Assembly (NCBI GenBank): GCA_009829735.1
Contig: CM020618.1
Span: forward strand, 37,610,894 to 37,674,893
Direction of reading: 5' to 3'
Source: Pyropia yezoensis
Taxonomy: Eukaryota; Rhodophyta; Bangiophyceae; Bangiales; Bangiaceae
DNA length: 64,000 nucleotides
Shown here: positions 20,561-31,277 of the stretch, piece by piece
Position numbering within the stretch: position 1 is the stretch's first letter
Layout of the letters: every line of letters begins with the position of its first letter
Made by a program: the position numbers and the translations under genes
Notes under the pieces: generated by a model
The model's input: the letters and a program-made list of their open reading frames with translations, nothing else
Databases searched by the model: none
What the model was told of the DNA's origin: nothing

Positions 20561-21413
20561 CGCTTTTGTCTTCGGCGCGGCTCCTGGCCACGCTCACCGT
20601 CGCTTTTCGGGATGCACAAGGCGGTTTTGCACAAGCGCCGTCCCCCTCGACGAGGTGACTTGCACGCGTTCAAGCTGAGCTCGCTGACTGACCCGGGTTC
20701 CCCTTTTCAACTCCCGGCGGCGTCAGCCACCCTCCCGACCAGCCGTCAGCCATAGCTGTGGCGGCACAAATGGAAGGGGCAGCAGGCCGAGCGTCCGCGT
20801 CCAGTGGCGCTCACCCCGTGAGAGGCGCTGCCTCGAGCTGTGGCACCGGACGAAAGGCGAGCGACATGAAGTCGGAGTTAGGGTAGTGTTGGTAGTAATG
20901 ATGGTAGAATTGCTCAGTTGTGACATCACTTACGCACCCAAGTATACGATAAATTAATCAAAGGGCCGTTTCTGCTTTTTTTTTTTTTTATATACAGACC
21001 AGTTGTAAATTAGTCTAATTTCATACAATGTATACATTTTATTGCTGCAACACTGCTCTTATGCCGTTGGGATCGACTCAATCCGACTTCATCCAGCTGA
21101 CTTGTGATGTCAACAAGAAATATTCAAGGTTGGGATGGCTTTAAAGTGTTTCAACCAACGTCACAACCAACTGGATACCAACTTGATACCAATTTGCATA
21201 AATTTTCGCAGGTTTCATTTGAGCCTTCACGTGGCTAAGAAACGTCTCTCGGCCAATGAGAGCCCAGCGGGCGCTTGTTGGCCGCCGCCGGGGTCTGGTG
21301 GCGTCCCGATTTGGTCAGATTCGGGCCTCCGTTTCAGGTTGAGGTCCGAATGGAGTTGACGGAGTTGATTCAAGTCTTGCTAGCCACGTTTGCGCTCAAG
21401 TTGGTCCCCAGTT
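20561..21413. other. AT-richer intergenic stretch
   Basis: No gene recognised. Includes a poly-T tract near 20976 and a CCAATGAGAG motif near 21254, similar to one inside the MITE at 20068-20560. Local composition is much less GC-rich than the neighbouring stretches, suggesting further decayed transposon material. Confidence 0.4.
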
Positions 21414-21498
21414 GGTCCCGACCAACTCGGAAACCAACTTGGGGCCCAACTCGGAAACCAACTTGGGGCCCAAGTTGGTATCCGAGTTGGTCGCGACC
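21414..21498. repeat. 24-bp tandem repeat forming a larger palindrome
   Basis: A 24-bp unit beginning AACTCGGAAACCAACTTGGG is present twice in tandem (21424-21447 and 21448-21471). The right arm, CAAGTTGGTATCCGAGTTGG followed by TCGCGACC, is an imperfect inverted copy of the left arm, so the whole can fold into a long stem. It has the same CAAGTTGG/CCAACTTG core seen throughout family A. Confidence 0.8.
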
Positions 21499-22109
21499 AG
21501 CTCGTTTCGGGATATCGGAAGGTATATTGCCGTACATTGCGGGAGAACGGGGGCGCGTGCGCAAGATTTGCGACCCTCTCGAAAGTTTCTGGACGCAATG
21601 TGGATGTCCTGCTGGCGGCGGTTTGCCGTGGCTCGTGGGCTGGTCGTTTGGGAGCGCGTCGGCCCATTGGTCACACGACCGCTGGATCTGCGCTCCCCCC
21701 CCCCCCCCCGTCGGTCACGCGTCCCGGGGTCACGGATCACGAACACAAATACAGTACGTCCCTGCTGTAGAGTTCCACGCGGGACATGCACAATCCGACA
21801 CTCGTTCCCGGCCCTTCTTCTGTCTGGTGCCCCACAAGCTGGGCTTCCGTACCCTCCCCCCGGGAAAGATAATCAAAAACACATAATTGGTGTTGCCGCC
21901 GTGGGAAACGCGAGGGCACGCAGAAACGTTTCTTGGTGGGGGGGGTCAACGTAGACGTGCGAGGGGGGGGGGGGGGGGCTGTGTTTGGTCGTTTGCGGGG
22001 GTGTGTCGGGGGAACGGGGAGGAACGGGGAACACGATTACGCTCCCTGGAAGGGGTGGGCCCAGCACATGGATCTGGGTGTGTATTTGGGGGGGGGGGAG
22101 GCTCTGGGG

Positions 22110-22276
22110 GGCCTGTGCGGGGTCACGGCCCATGCATACCGCCTGGACCATCCGCGCCAGATCGTCCCGTGGGCAATTCTGGGGGGGAGGGGGGCTGTGG
22201 GGGGCCTGTGTGGGGTCACGGCCCATGCGTACCGCATGGTTTGTCCGTGCCAGATCGTGCCATGGGCAACTCTGGG
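22110..22276 (+). repeat. Two-copy 93-bp tandem repeat
   Basis: GGCCTGTG(C/T)GGGGTCACGG recurs at 22110 and 22203 with a period of 93 bp. The two units are roughly 85% alike over about 74 bp and are separated by G-rich spacers. A G22 run follows at 22274-22295. No coding role is evident. Confidence 0.75.
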
Positions 22277-22295
22277 GGGGGGGGGGGGGGGGGGG

Positions 22296-22817
22296 CGTAC
22301 GGGCGCGAGCCAGGCGCGGTCGCCGCCGGCCCACGTCCTCCGCCGCCACCGTGGGGACGACCATTCTCCTCGCTGCCGTCGTCGCCGCTGCCCCCGCGGC
22401 TGTGATCGCGGCCGCCGTCGCTGTCATCGCCGGTGCACTGGCGCACTCGCGGCCGCCCTTGCGGCCGCTCTGGCGCTCAACGTGGTTGCCGCTGTCTCAG
22501 CCGCCCTCGGCCGCCCTCACGGACGCTGCTCGCGACCGTCACCGCGCAGCGGCGCGTGGGCCGTCGGGGCCACGGCGTGGCCACGGCGTGGCCCCGACAG
22601 GGACTGTTCCCGCGGCGTCCTGTCGAGATACCCCCCCCCCACCTCCCCCCGCCCCCCCCCCCGGCACATGATCGTGGGGCGTGGGAGGTGTCTAATGGAT
22701 CGGCGGACCAGCTGCACGCCGCTGTTTTGGCGGCTCAACGATCTTTGCGACGCCGGTGGCATCACAGCGCTTTGTCTGGTGCTGTCGCGCGACGCCGACG
22801 TCGCGGTGGGTCCGTCC
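22296..22817. other. GC-rich stretch, no gene recognised
   Basis: Dense GCC/GGC trinucleotides and a near-palindromic block around 22560-22600 (GGCCACGGCGTGGCC twice). Frames on both strands give only Ala/Arg/Pro-rich strings. Confidence 0.35.
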
Positions 22818-23289
22818 TGTGGCAATAACCACTCGCACGCGCGGCACCCAAGTTGGGGCGGTGCGCAATGGCTGCCTCCCGTGTCGGGGGAACCGGAAGA
22901 AGTGCAAGTCGCACACACTCTATCCCTGTTGTGGGGCAATCCCCCCACTAACAAACAAGAAGATGGTGTGTGGGTCAACAGTTTCTTGGTCGGGACTGGG
23001 AAGCGAGGCCAAGCCCCGCTGTCCCTCCCCTTATCCCCCCAGGGTCCCCTCAGAATCTCGCCACTTGAAATCTCCCACCCCAGCACCTGCCCACCGGGCC
23101 ACACGAAAATTCAACACGATAAAATGCAGAAAACCCTCAAATCCACGTTGGACTTACTACTAAGCTCACTATCCCTAACTTAGGGAATAGGGACCCAAAT
23201 GCATGGGGAGGAACAGGTCAGGCTAGTGGCCTGCCGCCCCTTGCATGGCACGTGTTGCCCCCCCCTACCTGGGGGTCAATACTGCCACA
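22818..23289 (-). repeat. Solo LTR of family A
   Basis: 472-bp LTR with intact TGTGGCA...TGCCACA ends, but no primer-binding site on the right and no polypurine tract or pol on the left. It is more diverged from the other family A LTRs than they are from each other. The 5-bp flanks (CGTCC left, GCAGG right) do not match, so it is either an old LTR-LTR recombinant whose duplication decayed or a product of recombination between two different insertions. Confidence 0.93.
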
Positions 23290-23650
23290 GCAGGGGGAGA
23301 GGGGTGAGCGGGCGGCGGCGCGACAGGGGGGGGGGGGGGGGGGGGGGGGTCGAGAGGGCGGAGGGGGAGGAGGAGAAGGGACGAGGGGAGGGAGAGGGGG
23401 AGGGGGGGGCATAGCGGATCGCAAAATACGAGGCTGGGGAAGAATACAATGGGTGGAGACGTGCCTCTTGGTGCTGGAAAGAAGGCCACTGCGTCCTGTG
23501 GCTGTGCCCTCACGGGAGGGGGGCGCACTGGCTGCGGACAACGTTCCCAGCGGTGTCAGAAGTCTTTCCTTGGCGGGGCGAAGGAGTCGACAAGAGCCCG
23601 CCTTTGGCCCGGGTTGTTGTGAAGCTAGGATGCACTGAAGTTGCCCCAAG
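23290..23650. other. G-rich low-complexity spacer
   Basis: Contains a G24 run (23326-23349) and a GA/GGA-rich purine tract to about 23410. No gene recognised. Confidence 0.5.
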
Positions 23651-23694
23651 GAGTCACCGTGATAAATTCTGAAAATCTGTGATAAAATCTGACC
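23651..23694 (+). repeat. Left TIR of the pogo-like element
   Basis: 44 bp, exact inverse of 25467-25510. Begins GAGTCACC and ends TCTGACC. Confidence 0.95.
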
Positions 23695-23756
23695 GGACCG
23701 TCGGCGACAGAGAGAGAATAAGGAGCAGATACAAGAACAAAAAAATCTTATCTCGT

Positions 23757-25412
23757 CTACTCCGTGTGCTTAGGAACATCTGGACAGACCACATTATGCG
23801 CACTCACCAGCGCCTTGCCCTCACTGATTTTCAAGCACTGGGAGCAAACACGGAATGCCGCGCAGGCGCACACGTACCAGTCCTTGCCACCCCGATGTAC
23901 CCGTTGGTTGCAGGCGCGGCAGACCAGCAGCAGCTTCTGCTCGTCCTCCTCCGCGCGCAGGGCATGCTTGGCAGCCTTGTCCGCCTCCTTCTCAGCCGCG
24001 GCGGCCGCCTTGTCGGCCACCGCCTTGGCGTCCGCGGCCACCCGCGCCTCGTGCTGGGCGATGAGGTCCATGCCGCTATACACCTCGGCCTTTTTGACCA
24101 CTGCCACGCCCGATACCACCTTTTTCTGGTCGGCCGCGCGTTGGTCATATGCCTGACGGATGACCACAGCCGCAGCCGCGCGTGATTCGTCAGCCACGCC
24201 GTCAGAGGGAAGCCCAATCCCAAGGATGACGCGCGCCAGCTCGATGACTCGCTTGCGGTCCCACGGGTAGAGGCCGACCGACTTGAACGCCGCCTGGATG
24301 GTCTCCCGGGTGAGGGCCAAGCGCTCCGCCTCGTATGCCGCCTCCAGGAGACTGTCACGGGTCGGCTGGTTCTTCATGAGCGCCTGGATGATCTTGTCGT
24401 CGGACAGGACAGGGACGACCTTCTTGATCCGGGCAAAGCACTTGTCATCCAGCACCTGCAGCCAGTGGGAGGTATTGGCGACCAACCACCAACACAACAC
24501 GTTGCTCTTGAGAGCCGCGCGTACCACCTCGACCTGCCGGTGCGCTCCGAGCTGGTCCCCAATGAGCATACACTCCTGGTTAGGGTTGCGCAGGCGCCAT
24601 TCGTCGCAAAAGGCCTCCATCACGACCGCAAACGTGGCCGCGTCGACAAAGCCCGACTCTGTCCACCCATACAGCCGCAGCCAGGTGCCCCTCTTCCGCT
24701 GCTGCACGCGTGACAGGGTGAAACGCGTGGCTGCCGCATCATTGTCCCCAAAGCGCGCGCGGAAGATACACACGGACAGGAAGGGAGCCCCATTTGCGGC
24801 CACAAAGGTCAACTTGGAGGCCACAGTGGCCCCCCGCGTGCTGGCAGCGTTCGGGCGCACTCTGTCGGTAGCTTGGATGCGTTGCATGGCCAGCCGGTCG
24901 CGCCCCCCGACGAGGCGGCACTCATCGTAGTTGAGGATGGCAGAGGGGGGGAGGCGGTGGTCTTTCAAGAAATTCTCCACCTGGTCAGCCCAGTCGACGA
25001 CCTCCTCAAACACTGAGGTCGAGTTGCGCTTGTCGGCGAGGGCCTTGGCCGAGCGGGAGGAGAGGTGCTCCCGGTGACGCTTGACCCAAGACCGTGCCCA
25101 CGTCTCGCCGACCTTCTTGCCCCACAGGTCCCGCACGAGGGAGGCCAGTTGCGGCCGGGTGAGGGGGAAGTTGGTGTGGCTGAAGGCCTGCGCCGCGTAC
25201 AGCAGCGCCAGGTCCTCCGCCGCCGACAGGATGTTGTTGCCATGGTGCACCCCCTCCCCCCCCCGGGCAGCGTAGTAGGCCGTCCTCAGCGCCCCCACAG
25301 TGAAGCCCGTGGACCCGTGAACGGCCAACAAAGCATCCTTGAGCAGCTCCCCGGCACGGACGCGCTCCATGATGAGCGGGACTGCTTTGGCGGTCGTCTT
25401 TGGCGCCTCCAT
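23757..25412 (-). CDS. pogo-like DDE_1 transposase with C-terminal Cys-rich domain
   Basis: 551 residues from the first ATG (25412). Cuts and pastes the element by RNase H-fold chemistry. An N-terminal helix-turn-helix region (about 1-130, including VGETWARSWVKRH) resembles the psq/CENP-B DNA-binding part of pogo transposases. Catalytic candidates are D163 (NYDE), D286 (IGDQLGAH) and D322 (QVLDD), with 35 residues between the last two, so a DD35D pattern as in pogo/Fot1 relatives. NTSHWLQVLDD fits the conserved region before the third D. An Ala/Lys/Glu coiled-coil (about 440-500) precedes a Cys-rich tail (CRACNQ...WYVCACAAFRVCSQC), a putative zinc module that is unusual for the family. No internal stop or frameshift. 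Confidence 0.92.
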   Translation of the reverse strand: MEAPKTTAKAVPLIMERVRAGELLKDALLAVHGSTGFTVGALRTAYYAARGGEGVHHGNNILSAAEDLALLYAAQAFSHTNFPLTRPQLASLVRDLWGKKVGETWARSWVKRHREHLSSRSAKALADKRNSTSVFEEVVDWADQVENFLKDHRLPPSAILNYDECRLVGGRDRLAMQRIQATDRVRPNAASTRGATVASKLTFVAANGAPFLSVCIFRARFGDNDAAATRFTLSRVQQRKRGTWLRLYGWTESGFVDAATFAVVMEAFCDEWRLRNPNQECMLIGDQLGAHRQVEVVRAALKSNVLCWWLVANTSHWLQVLDDKCFARIKKVVPVLSDDKIIQALMKNQPTRDSLLEAAYEAERLALTRETIQAAFKSVGLYPWDRKRVIELARVILGIGLPSDGVADESRAAAAVVIRQAYDQRAADQKKVVSGVAVVKKAEVYSGMDLIAQHEARVAADAKAVADKAAAAAEKEADKAAKHALRAEEDEQKLLLVCRACNQRVHRGGKDWYVCACAAFRVCSQCLKISEGKALVSAHNVVCPDVPKHTE

Positions 25413-25466
25413 AGCGAAGATAGTCACTCGTGTACCTCGGAGATACGACTGTTTGGGCTGGAGACA

Positions 25467-25510
25467 GGTCAGATTTTATCACAGATTTTCAGAATTTATC
25501 ACGGTGACTC
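25467..25510 (-). repeat. Right TIR of the pogo-like element
   Basis: 44 bp, exact inverse of 23651-23694; 54 bp upstream of the transposase ATG. Confidence 0.95.
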
Positions 25511-25780
25511 AAGGGTAAAGAGCCTGCGCTGAGTCCATTTCTGACGTCAAAAAGAGCAGGGGAGCACGGGAAGTACAAAAAAACTGGACCCGAAAAAGGG
25601 GCTCAAATGAGCCGAAAAGGCTGTTGGTGGACTAGACACTAGCCCCGTGACCAGACCAGCGGGTCGTCGTCCCCCACGTCTGCGGCCGCTCGCCCGCCCC
25701 CGCCCCCTCCCCTTTCTTGGCAGTGTCCCCGTCCCCCACCCCGTCCACCCCGCTCCCGTCTCACACCAGAGGGTGGCGCC

Positions 25781-26301
25781 ATGATGCGGCCGTCGCGGCG
25801 CGGCGCCCCCCCTCGCCCTCCCCCAAAGTGGCGGCGCCCCCCACCCCACGCCCGGTCCGTGGCGCTCGCGCTCACCTTCCTCGCCGCCGCCGCGCTGGGC
25901 CGGCGGGCGGGGTCGGGGTCTACACTCCCCCCCGCCCTCCTCCCCCCCCCTCTCCCCGGCGGTGTTGATCATCCCCCCCCCCCCCCCCCCCCCCCCCCGG
26001 GGCGCCGCCTGCGCCTGCACCGCCCCCCCCCCCCCCTCCCCGCCCGCGCCGTCGACGTGTGCGGGGCGGCCAATGGGGCAACGGCGGGGGTGCAGGCGGC
26101 ACTCGACGCCCTCCCGGCAGTGCCGCCGGGGGGGGTGGCCGCCGCGGGTGCCGCCCTTCGGGCAGCCATGAGCGCCCGCGCGGCGGCGCTCGCCGTCGCC
26201 GCCCACGTGTGTGGGGGGGGGGGGAAGGGGGGCGCCGCGTTGGGGCCCCGCCGTGACCGCCACGGCCGCCGCACGGGCAGTGGCGGCGGCGGCGGCCGGG
26301 G

Positions 26302-26333
<32 letters not shown>

Positions 26334-27365
26334 GGCCGCGGGGACTGCCGGCCACCGCGAGGGCGGTGGGGGGGCTGCCCCCCCACTTCCCCCCCCCCCC
26401 CCCCCGCCCACCCGCGCCGACGCGCTGGCGGTGGTGCACCCGCCCGCGTGGGACGGCGCCGCGGCGGCCGCCGCGCGGGGCGCCCCCCCCTCGGCGTATG
26501 GCGCGGACGGGCTGCTGGTGGGGACGCTCGCGGCGGTGGGCCTGGTCAGCCGCTCGTACGTGGAGGTGGACACGGCCGCCGCCGCCGGCGCGGCACACCT
26601 CACCGCCGCCCTGCCGGCGGTGCTGGGCATGGCCGGCGTCACCGTCCACGGCCGGTGGTCGGCCTACGCGGCGGCGGCGGCGGCGGCGGCGGCGGCCCCG
26701 CCGCTGGCCGACGCCGACGGCAATGCGGTGGGGGTGGGGGTGGGCGAGCGCCTCGGCGCCGCCGGCTGGACCGCCGCCGTTGCGTCTGCGGCCGCCGCGG
26801 TGGGGGGGGGTGCCGCGGCGGCGGGGGGGGTGGACGTCCTGGCCGTGGCAGGCCGCGGCGGGGGGCTCCTGTCGGGCGTCCGTTCCCTCGCCACCGCCCG
26901 GCCGCCGCGGGTGCTGGCCGTCCCGTTTGAGGCCTACTGGGGCGCCACCGCGGCGGTGGTGTCGCGGGACCGCCCGCGGGGGGGGGGGGGGGCACCGCCC
27001 CGGGGGAGGACGCCCGCGACTCCTCGCGGTGGGCAGGCGCCAGCCTCGCGGCGGTTGTGGCGACCGCCCGTGGCGTCGGCGCGCGCCTCGTCGGGTGTGC
27101 GGGTGGTGGTGGTGGTGGTGATGGTAGTGGTGGTGGAGGTGTTGGTCGTGGTGGTGGCGTCGGTGGCGGCCGGTCGCCGCCACCCGGCGTGGCGGTGGCG
27201 GTCTTTGTGGGGCCCGGCGTTGGCGTTGGCGGCGGTGGCGTGCCGACCGCGTCCCCCGCCGAGTGCCTGGCCGCCGTCGCTGCCGGGCGGCCGGGGTGGG
27301 CCCGCGACATGGCCGCCATGTGGGCCGCTGCGCAGGCGGTGGAGTGGGTGGGGGTGAGCGCCTAA
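25781..27365 (+). other. Ala/Gly-rich coding-like stretch with frame changes
   Basis: From the ATG at 25781 comes an Arg/Pro start and a hydrophobic signal-like segment (RSVALALTFLAAAALG). Protein-like segments then follow in different plus-strand frames: VDVCGAANGATAGVQAALDA, then from about 26420 DALAVVHPPAWDG...YGADGLLVGTLAAVGLVSRS...VLGMAGVTVHGRW, and finally WARDMAAMWAAAQAVEWVG ending in TAA at 27363-27365. The frame changes fall at long G or C runs (C26 at 25973-25998 and others), so they may be sequencing indels, introns or decay. No family recognised; the consistent third-position GC and ordered hydrophobic segments argue weakly for a real gene. Confidence 0.3.
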
Positions 27366-27699
27366 GCCGCGCCGGTGGCGGCTTGTGGGCCCCCCTTTCT
27401 GCCCAGCCTCGACACGGGGTTGTTCCGTATGTGTGCCTCGGCGCTACTGCCACTGTGCCTTTTTGTCGGACAGGGGTTGTACGGCGTCTGCCGCTGGGGG
27501 TCTGGCGGGGCGTTGGCGGGCGGTGGGGCGGGCCGCTGCGCTCGCCCGGCGGCATGGGACAAAACGGGGGAGACCCAGTTATTTACTCCCCGCTGCGTGG
27601 GCGGTGTCGTGTCAGCGTGGCGCGGCAGGCAAGAGCGTGCCAGCCGCTCTATGCGTCTGTTCTGCGGTCTCCCACTTCCCCGCCCCTTCCCCGTGCGGC
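27366..27699. other. Spacer before the aquaglyceroporin 3' end
   Basis: 334 bases with no recognised gene, lying between the plus-strand coding-like stretch and the convergent aquaglyceroporin; it would hold both 3' UTRs. No clear polyadenylation signal seen. Confidence 0.4.
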
Positions 27700-28901
27700 C
27701 TACATCCGTGACAGGATGTGGTCGTAGAAGGCCATGCCGATGGGCCCCCCTACGAGTGGCGCGACAATGTAGATCCAAAAGCCCGTCCGTGGCCCTGGAA
27801 TGGCCACCCGCCCCCACCCCGCAAAGAGGGTGACCAGGCGGGGGCCAAAGTCTCGTGCAGGGTTGAAGCACCCGGTCGTGAGCGGCCCGAGGAGGGTCTC
27901 CACCATGAACAGAGTCAGCCCTATAACTGCAAGGGGGGTCGAGTAAGAAGATGTAGACACGCCGCGCAATAGACATGGAAAGGAACAGAAAACATGCCGG
28001 GGTCAGCCTCGCTTTCCAACAGGTACACTGCGAGACCGCCCCACGCACCCACTGCCGTGAGACACCTCAAAAGAGCACCACCCGCAGTAGGCACACGATC
28101 TATGAACGACAGAGAGCTCAACGTACCCAGTGCCCGGATGACAGACTCCTTGTCAATATGCTTGGCCACCCGCCGGTCCAGGACGCCCGCCACCACGCAC
28201 GCGAGGATGGCGGTGCCGATGGCCTCGCAAAGGAAGGCCGTCACGTGCGAGACAGTCTCGTTCACCCACTGGTTGGTGTTGGGGCTAATCGCGCCTGGCG
28301 CGGGGAAGTAGCACGTGAAGCTGCCCGCCGAGATGGCCGACGCGTCCGTCCCCCGAACAATCCCCTGCACGCGCTCAAAGGTGCGGATGGGCACCTGCCA
28401 CGCGCCGTACACCAGCCCCCCGCCGGCGAGCCCCCCCGCCAGCTGCGCCGCCCAGTAGATGGGGAGCTTGAACCAGGGCAGCGACGTTGGCCGGTTTATG
28501 GCAACCGCCAGGGAGATGGCCGGGTTGAGGTGCGCCCCGCTGCGGGGCCCCGCCAGGAGGATGCCGAGCACAAGGCCGAGACCGCTCAGAAGGTTAATCT
28601 CGGTGAGGGAGGACGTCCCCGCCGCTGTTGCCGTCGCGTTGACCACCGCCCCCGTGGTAAAGATGACGAGGAAGGCGGTGCCGACCATCTCGGCGAGCGC
28701 CGCCCACGCCAGCTGCTTGGCGCTGGACGGCGCGGCGAGGGCGTCCAGGTACGCCACCGACCGGGAGGGGTCATCCTCGCCCTTGAGCGACCGCTCCCCA
28801 GAGGTTGTGTCAGAGCCGATTTCAGAGGGCGCCCGAGCCGACAGGGGGGTGCCCCCCTCCACGTCCTGGACCGGTACGACCGGCTCGGACAGTGTTGCCA
28901 T
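27700..28901 (-). CDS. Aquaglyceroporin (MIP family channel), two exons
   Basis: Membrane channel for glycerol, water or other small neutral solutes. Exon 1 is 28901-28127 and exon 2 is 27926-27700, with a 200-bp intron opening GTACGT and closing CCTTGCAG; phases match and the product is 333 residues. The ATG sits in CACCATGG. Both pore motifs are present: HLNPAIS (NPA 126-128) and CFNPARDFGPR (NPA 280-282). The Asp after NPAR is typical of the glycerol-conducting GlpF-like branch. About 65 acidic, Ser/Asp-rich residues precede the first membrane helix (QLAWAALAEMVGTAFLVIFTT), a probable cytosolic regulatory tail. This is the one clear, intact housekeeping-type gene in the window. A CT-rich stretch upstream (about 28910-29000) may be 5' UTR or promoter. 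Confidence 0.92.
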
Positions 28902-31277
28902 GGTGCACCACAGTTGAACAGGGAAGGGGGGGGGGGGATGGGGAGAGGCGGCAGAGCGGGATGACCAACCCTGGAAAAGAAAGAGTCGGGAGGGAAAGCG
29001 TGTGGAGGGTGACGCAGAGAGCGGCGGGTGGGCCGCAGATGGTGAACGAGCGACGTACGGTGGCGAGCTCGTGGCAGAGCACTCTTGAAAAGTCAGCCCG
29101 AGAAGCGGAGCCGTGCGCGGCCAGGGGATACGTGTTGGGTCTGGGCTGTGGCGGTGAGGGCACCAAGACGGAGCCGCTCCCCGGCAGTGGCGCACGGCAC
29201 GCGCATACGTGCTCCTTACCGCGCACCGCGCCCCCCCCAATCCCTAGCAGCAACGCCCTGCGCTCCCCTGGCAGTCGCACGCGCCGCCATGGCGCCACGC
29301 GCGCCCGACGCGCGGCCCCCAACGACCCCCGGCGGTCGCGCGCAGCCGTTGCACGACGAGAGGACGTCGGGGGGGCGGTGCCGCGGTCCCCAGCAGTCCA
29401 GGGCCGCTAATCCCCCTTCCCCCCCCCCCCCCCCCGCACACCATGTGCGGGTAGACCCGACGTCGCCGCGCGGGGCGGCCAACGCGGCGCCAATACGGCC
29501 CCGCGCCCGCCCGCCCGCCGTCGGGTGCGCCCACCACCACAGCAGTCCACCCCCTCCGCGCTGCCGCCGCTGCCGCCGCTTGCCGCTGCTGCCGCTGCAG
29601 CTGCTGCCGGCTGCCGCTGCCGTCGCCGTCCCCGCGTGGCCCCGAAATCACACCAGGGGGCTGAGGGGGGGCCGCCGCGGCGCGCGCGCGACACCTGGCC
29701 ACGGGAGCAGGCAGGGACCCCCCCCCCCGCCCCCCCAGCCGCCGCCCCCACCCCCGCCCACAGTGCACCCACGTCACAGGATGCCGGGTGGTACAATCGT
29801 GGTGGTGGGGGCGGGGTGGGGTGGGACGGCGACCGGCTACGCGCGCGTGCCAGCAGCACACACAGCGGCGTCCTCCGCGGTGGGCGACGGGCGGGGGCCG
29901 GCGCCGTGGCCCTTGGCCGGCGTGCGGCAGCGGCGTCTCTCAGCGGCGGTGGGGGGGGGGAGGGGGGGTTCCTGCCGGGGGGGTAGGCGGCAACCCCGCG
30001 CGACGGTGAGGGAAGGGGGGGGGTTGGGGGGGGGGGGAGGGTGCTCTGCTGGAACAGCCACGGGTGTGGTGGCGGGCGGTGGCGCCCGCGCCGTAGGGTC
30101 AGGGGGAGTATTTACCCGGGTGTGGGGGGGGTGGGAAACGATGGAAGGGGATTTGGGTGAGTGGTGAGGAGGGTCCCCCCACCCACGGTGGGGAAGGGTG
30201 GGTGGCGGGACGGGTGGGCCCGGGACGACTGTCACTGGGACGCCACGCACCAGCTGCGGCAGGCAGGGGCCGTGCCACCAAGAGCCCCTCCCCCGTGCCG
30301 CCGTTGCCGCCGCCAGCGCCCTTTCCGGCTGCAACGGCAGGGGCAGGGGGGGAGGGAGGGGGGGGAGGGCAGTCGATCCAGTGCGTCCCGGCGGGGGTGG
30401 GGGGGGGGGGAAGCCAACTTCTCGTGTAGCACTGGGGGGGGGGGCGGGGTGAAGAGCCCCGGCACCCCCGCGCGGGGGAAGGCCGCCGCGTGCCGGGCCG
30501 TCCCCCGCGGGCCCACGCGGTAGGCCGGGCGGGCCTGTGCCCGCTCACGGAAGTGGCCATGGCCGACGGGGTTTGATTTAGCCGGTGGGGGGCGGGGGAG
30601 TGGGCGGTGGGTGGTGGGCGGTGGCGGGCGACGACGGGGGTACCGCCGGTCCGCGGAAAGCAGAGCCCCCACCCGGCGTACCCGCCGAGGCTGACGCATC
30701 TAGCGTTGGCTGCTGCTGCCGCTGCCGCCGCGGACTGTCGCTACCTACCGCGCTTCTCTTCTGCTCCCGTTCCCTACCGTCGGGGTTCCTTACCGTTGCG
30801 CCACCCCGCGGCAGTGGCCCCCACTTGAGAGGCGCCAAGGGGTGAAGGGGGGTGGGGTCAAGACGGCGGCGGGAAAGGGGTAGGCGGGTGGGGGGGGGGG
30901 GGGGGGGGGGAGGGGAGACGAGATGAGGACCGCAGCAGCTGTGGCTTTGGGGGGCAGCGCGTCCCGCCGCCGCGAGCGTTCGCCGCGAGCGTTGGGGGGT
31001 GGGGGGTGGGCGCGGGGCGGAGGGGGGGGGCAAAGATCCACGTAGGGACTGCGCGGCGGGTGGGGGTGGCGGCCCCCGCCCAACGGCGAACGACCCGCCG
31101 TGGGCCAGCTGCCCTCCCCGCTCGGCGGCTGGGGAGGGGGGGGCGGGAGGGGGGGGGAAGATCTCAAGCCGGGAGTGCACCCGTGCTGATGCAACAGAAA
31201 CCGTACGCTTCCGCGGCCGAGGCGCAACCGGGAGCCGCGCGTGGCCGCCGAGGCCGCGACGCATAGCTTTAGTGTGT
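28902..31277. other. Long GC-rich low-complexity stretch
   Basis: The first few hundred bases are the likely promoter and 5' UTR of the aquaglyceroporin. The rest is dense in GGC/GCC, G-runs and C-runs. Long frames exist on both strands with Pro/Arg/Gly-rich products and no recognisable domain, so none is called as a gene. Confidence 0.45.

Larger units (their letters stand above)
23651..25510 (-). mobile_element. pogo-like (Tc1/mariner superfamily) DNA transposon
   Basis: 1860-bp element with perfect 44-bp terminal inverted repeats (23651-23694 and 25467-25510) and a single transposase gene. The TIR starts GAGTCACCGTGATAAATTCT and holds an internal direct repeat (GTGATAAA...TCTG twice), a likely transposase-binding site. 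AAG occurs on both outer sides (23648-23650, 25511-25513). The TA duplication usual for Tc1/mariner is not seen. Perfect ends and an intact ORF suggest a recently active copy. Confidence 0.93.

Noticed and set aside
29085..31264. Several 150-360-codon frames on both strands
   Set aside because: All are low-complexity Pro/Gly/Arg products in a G- and C-run region; overlapping in every frame.
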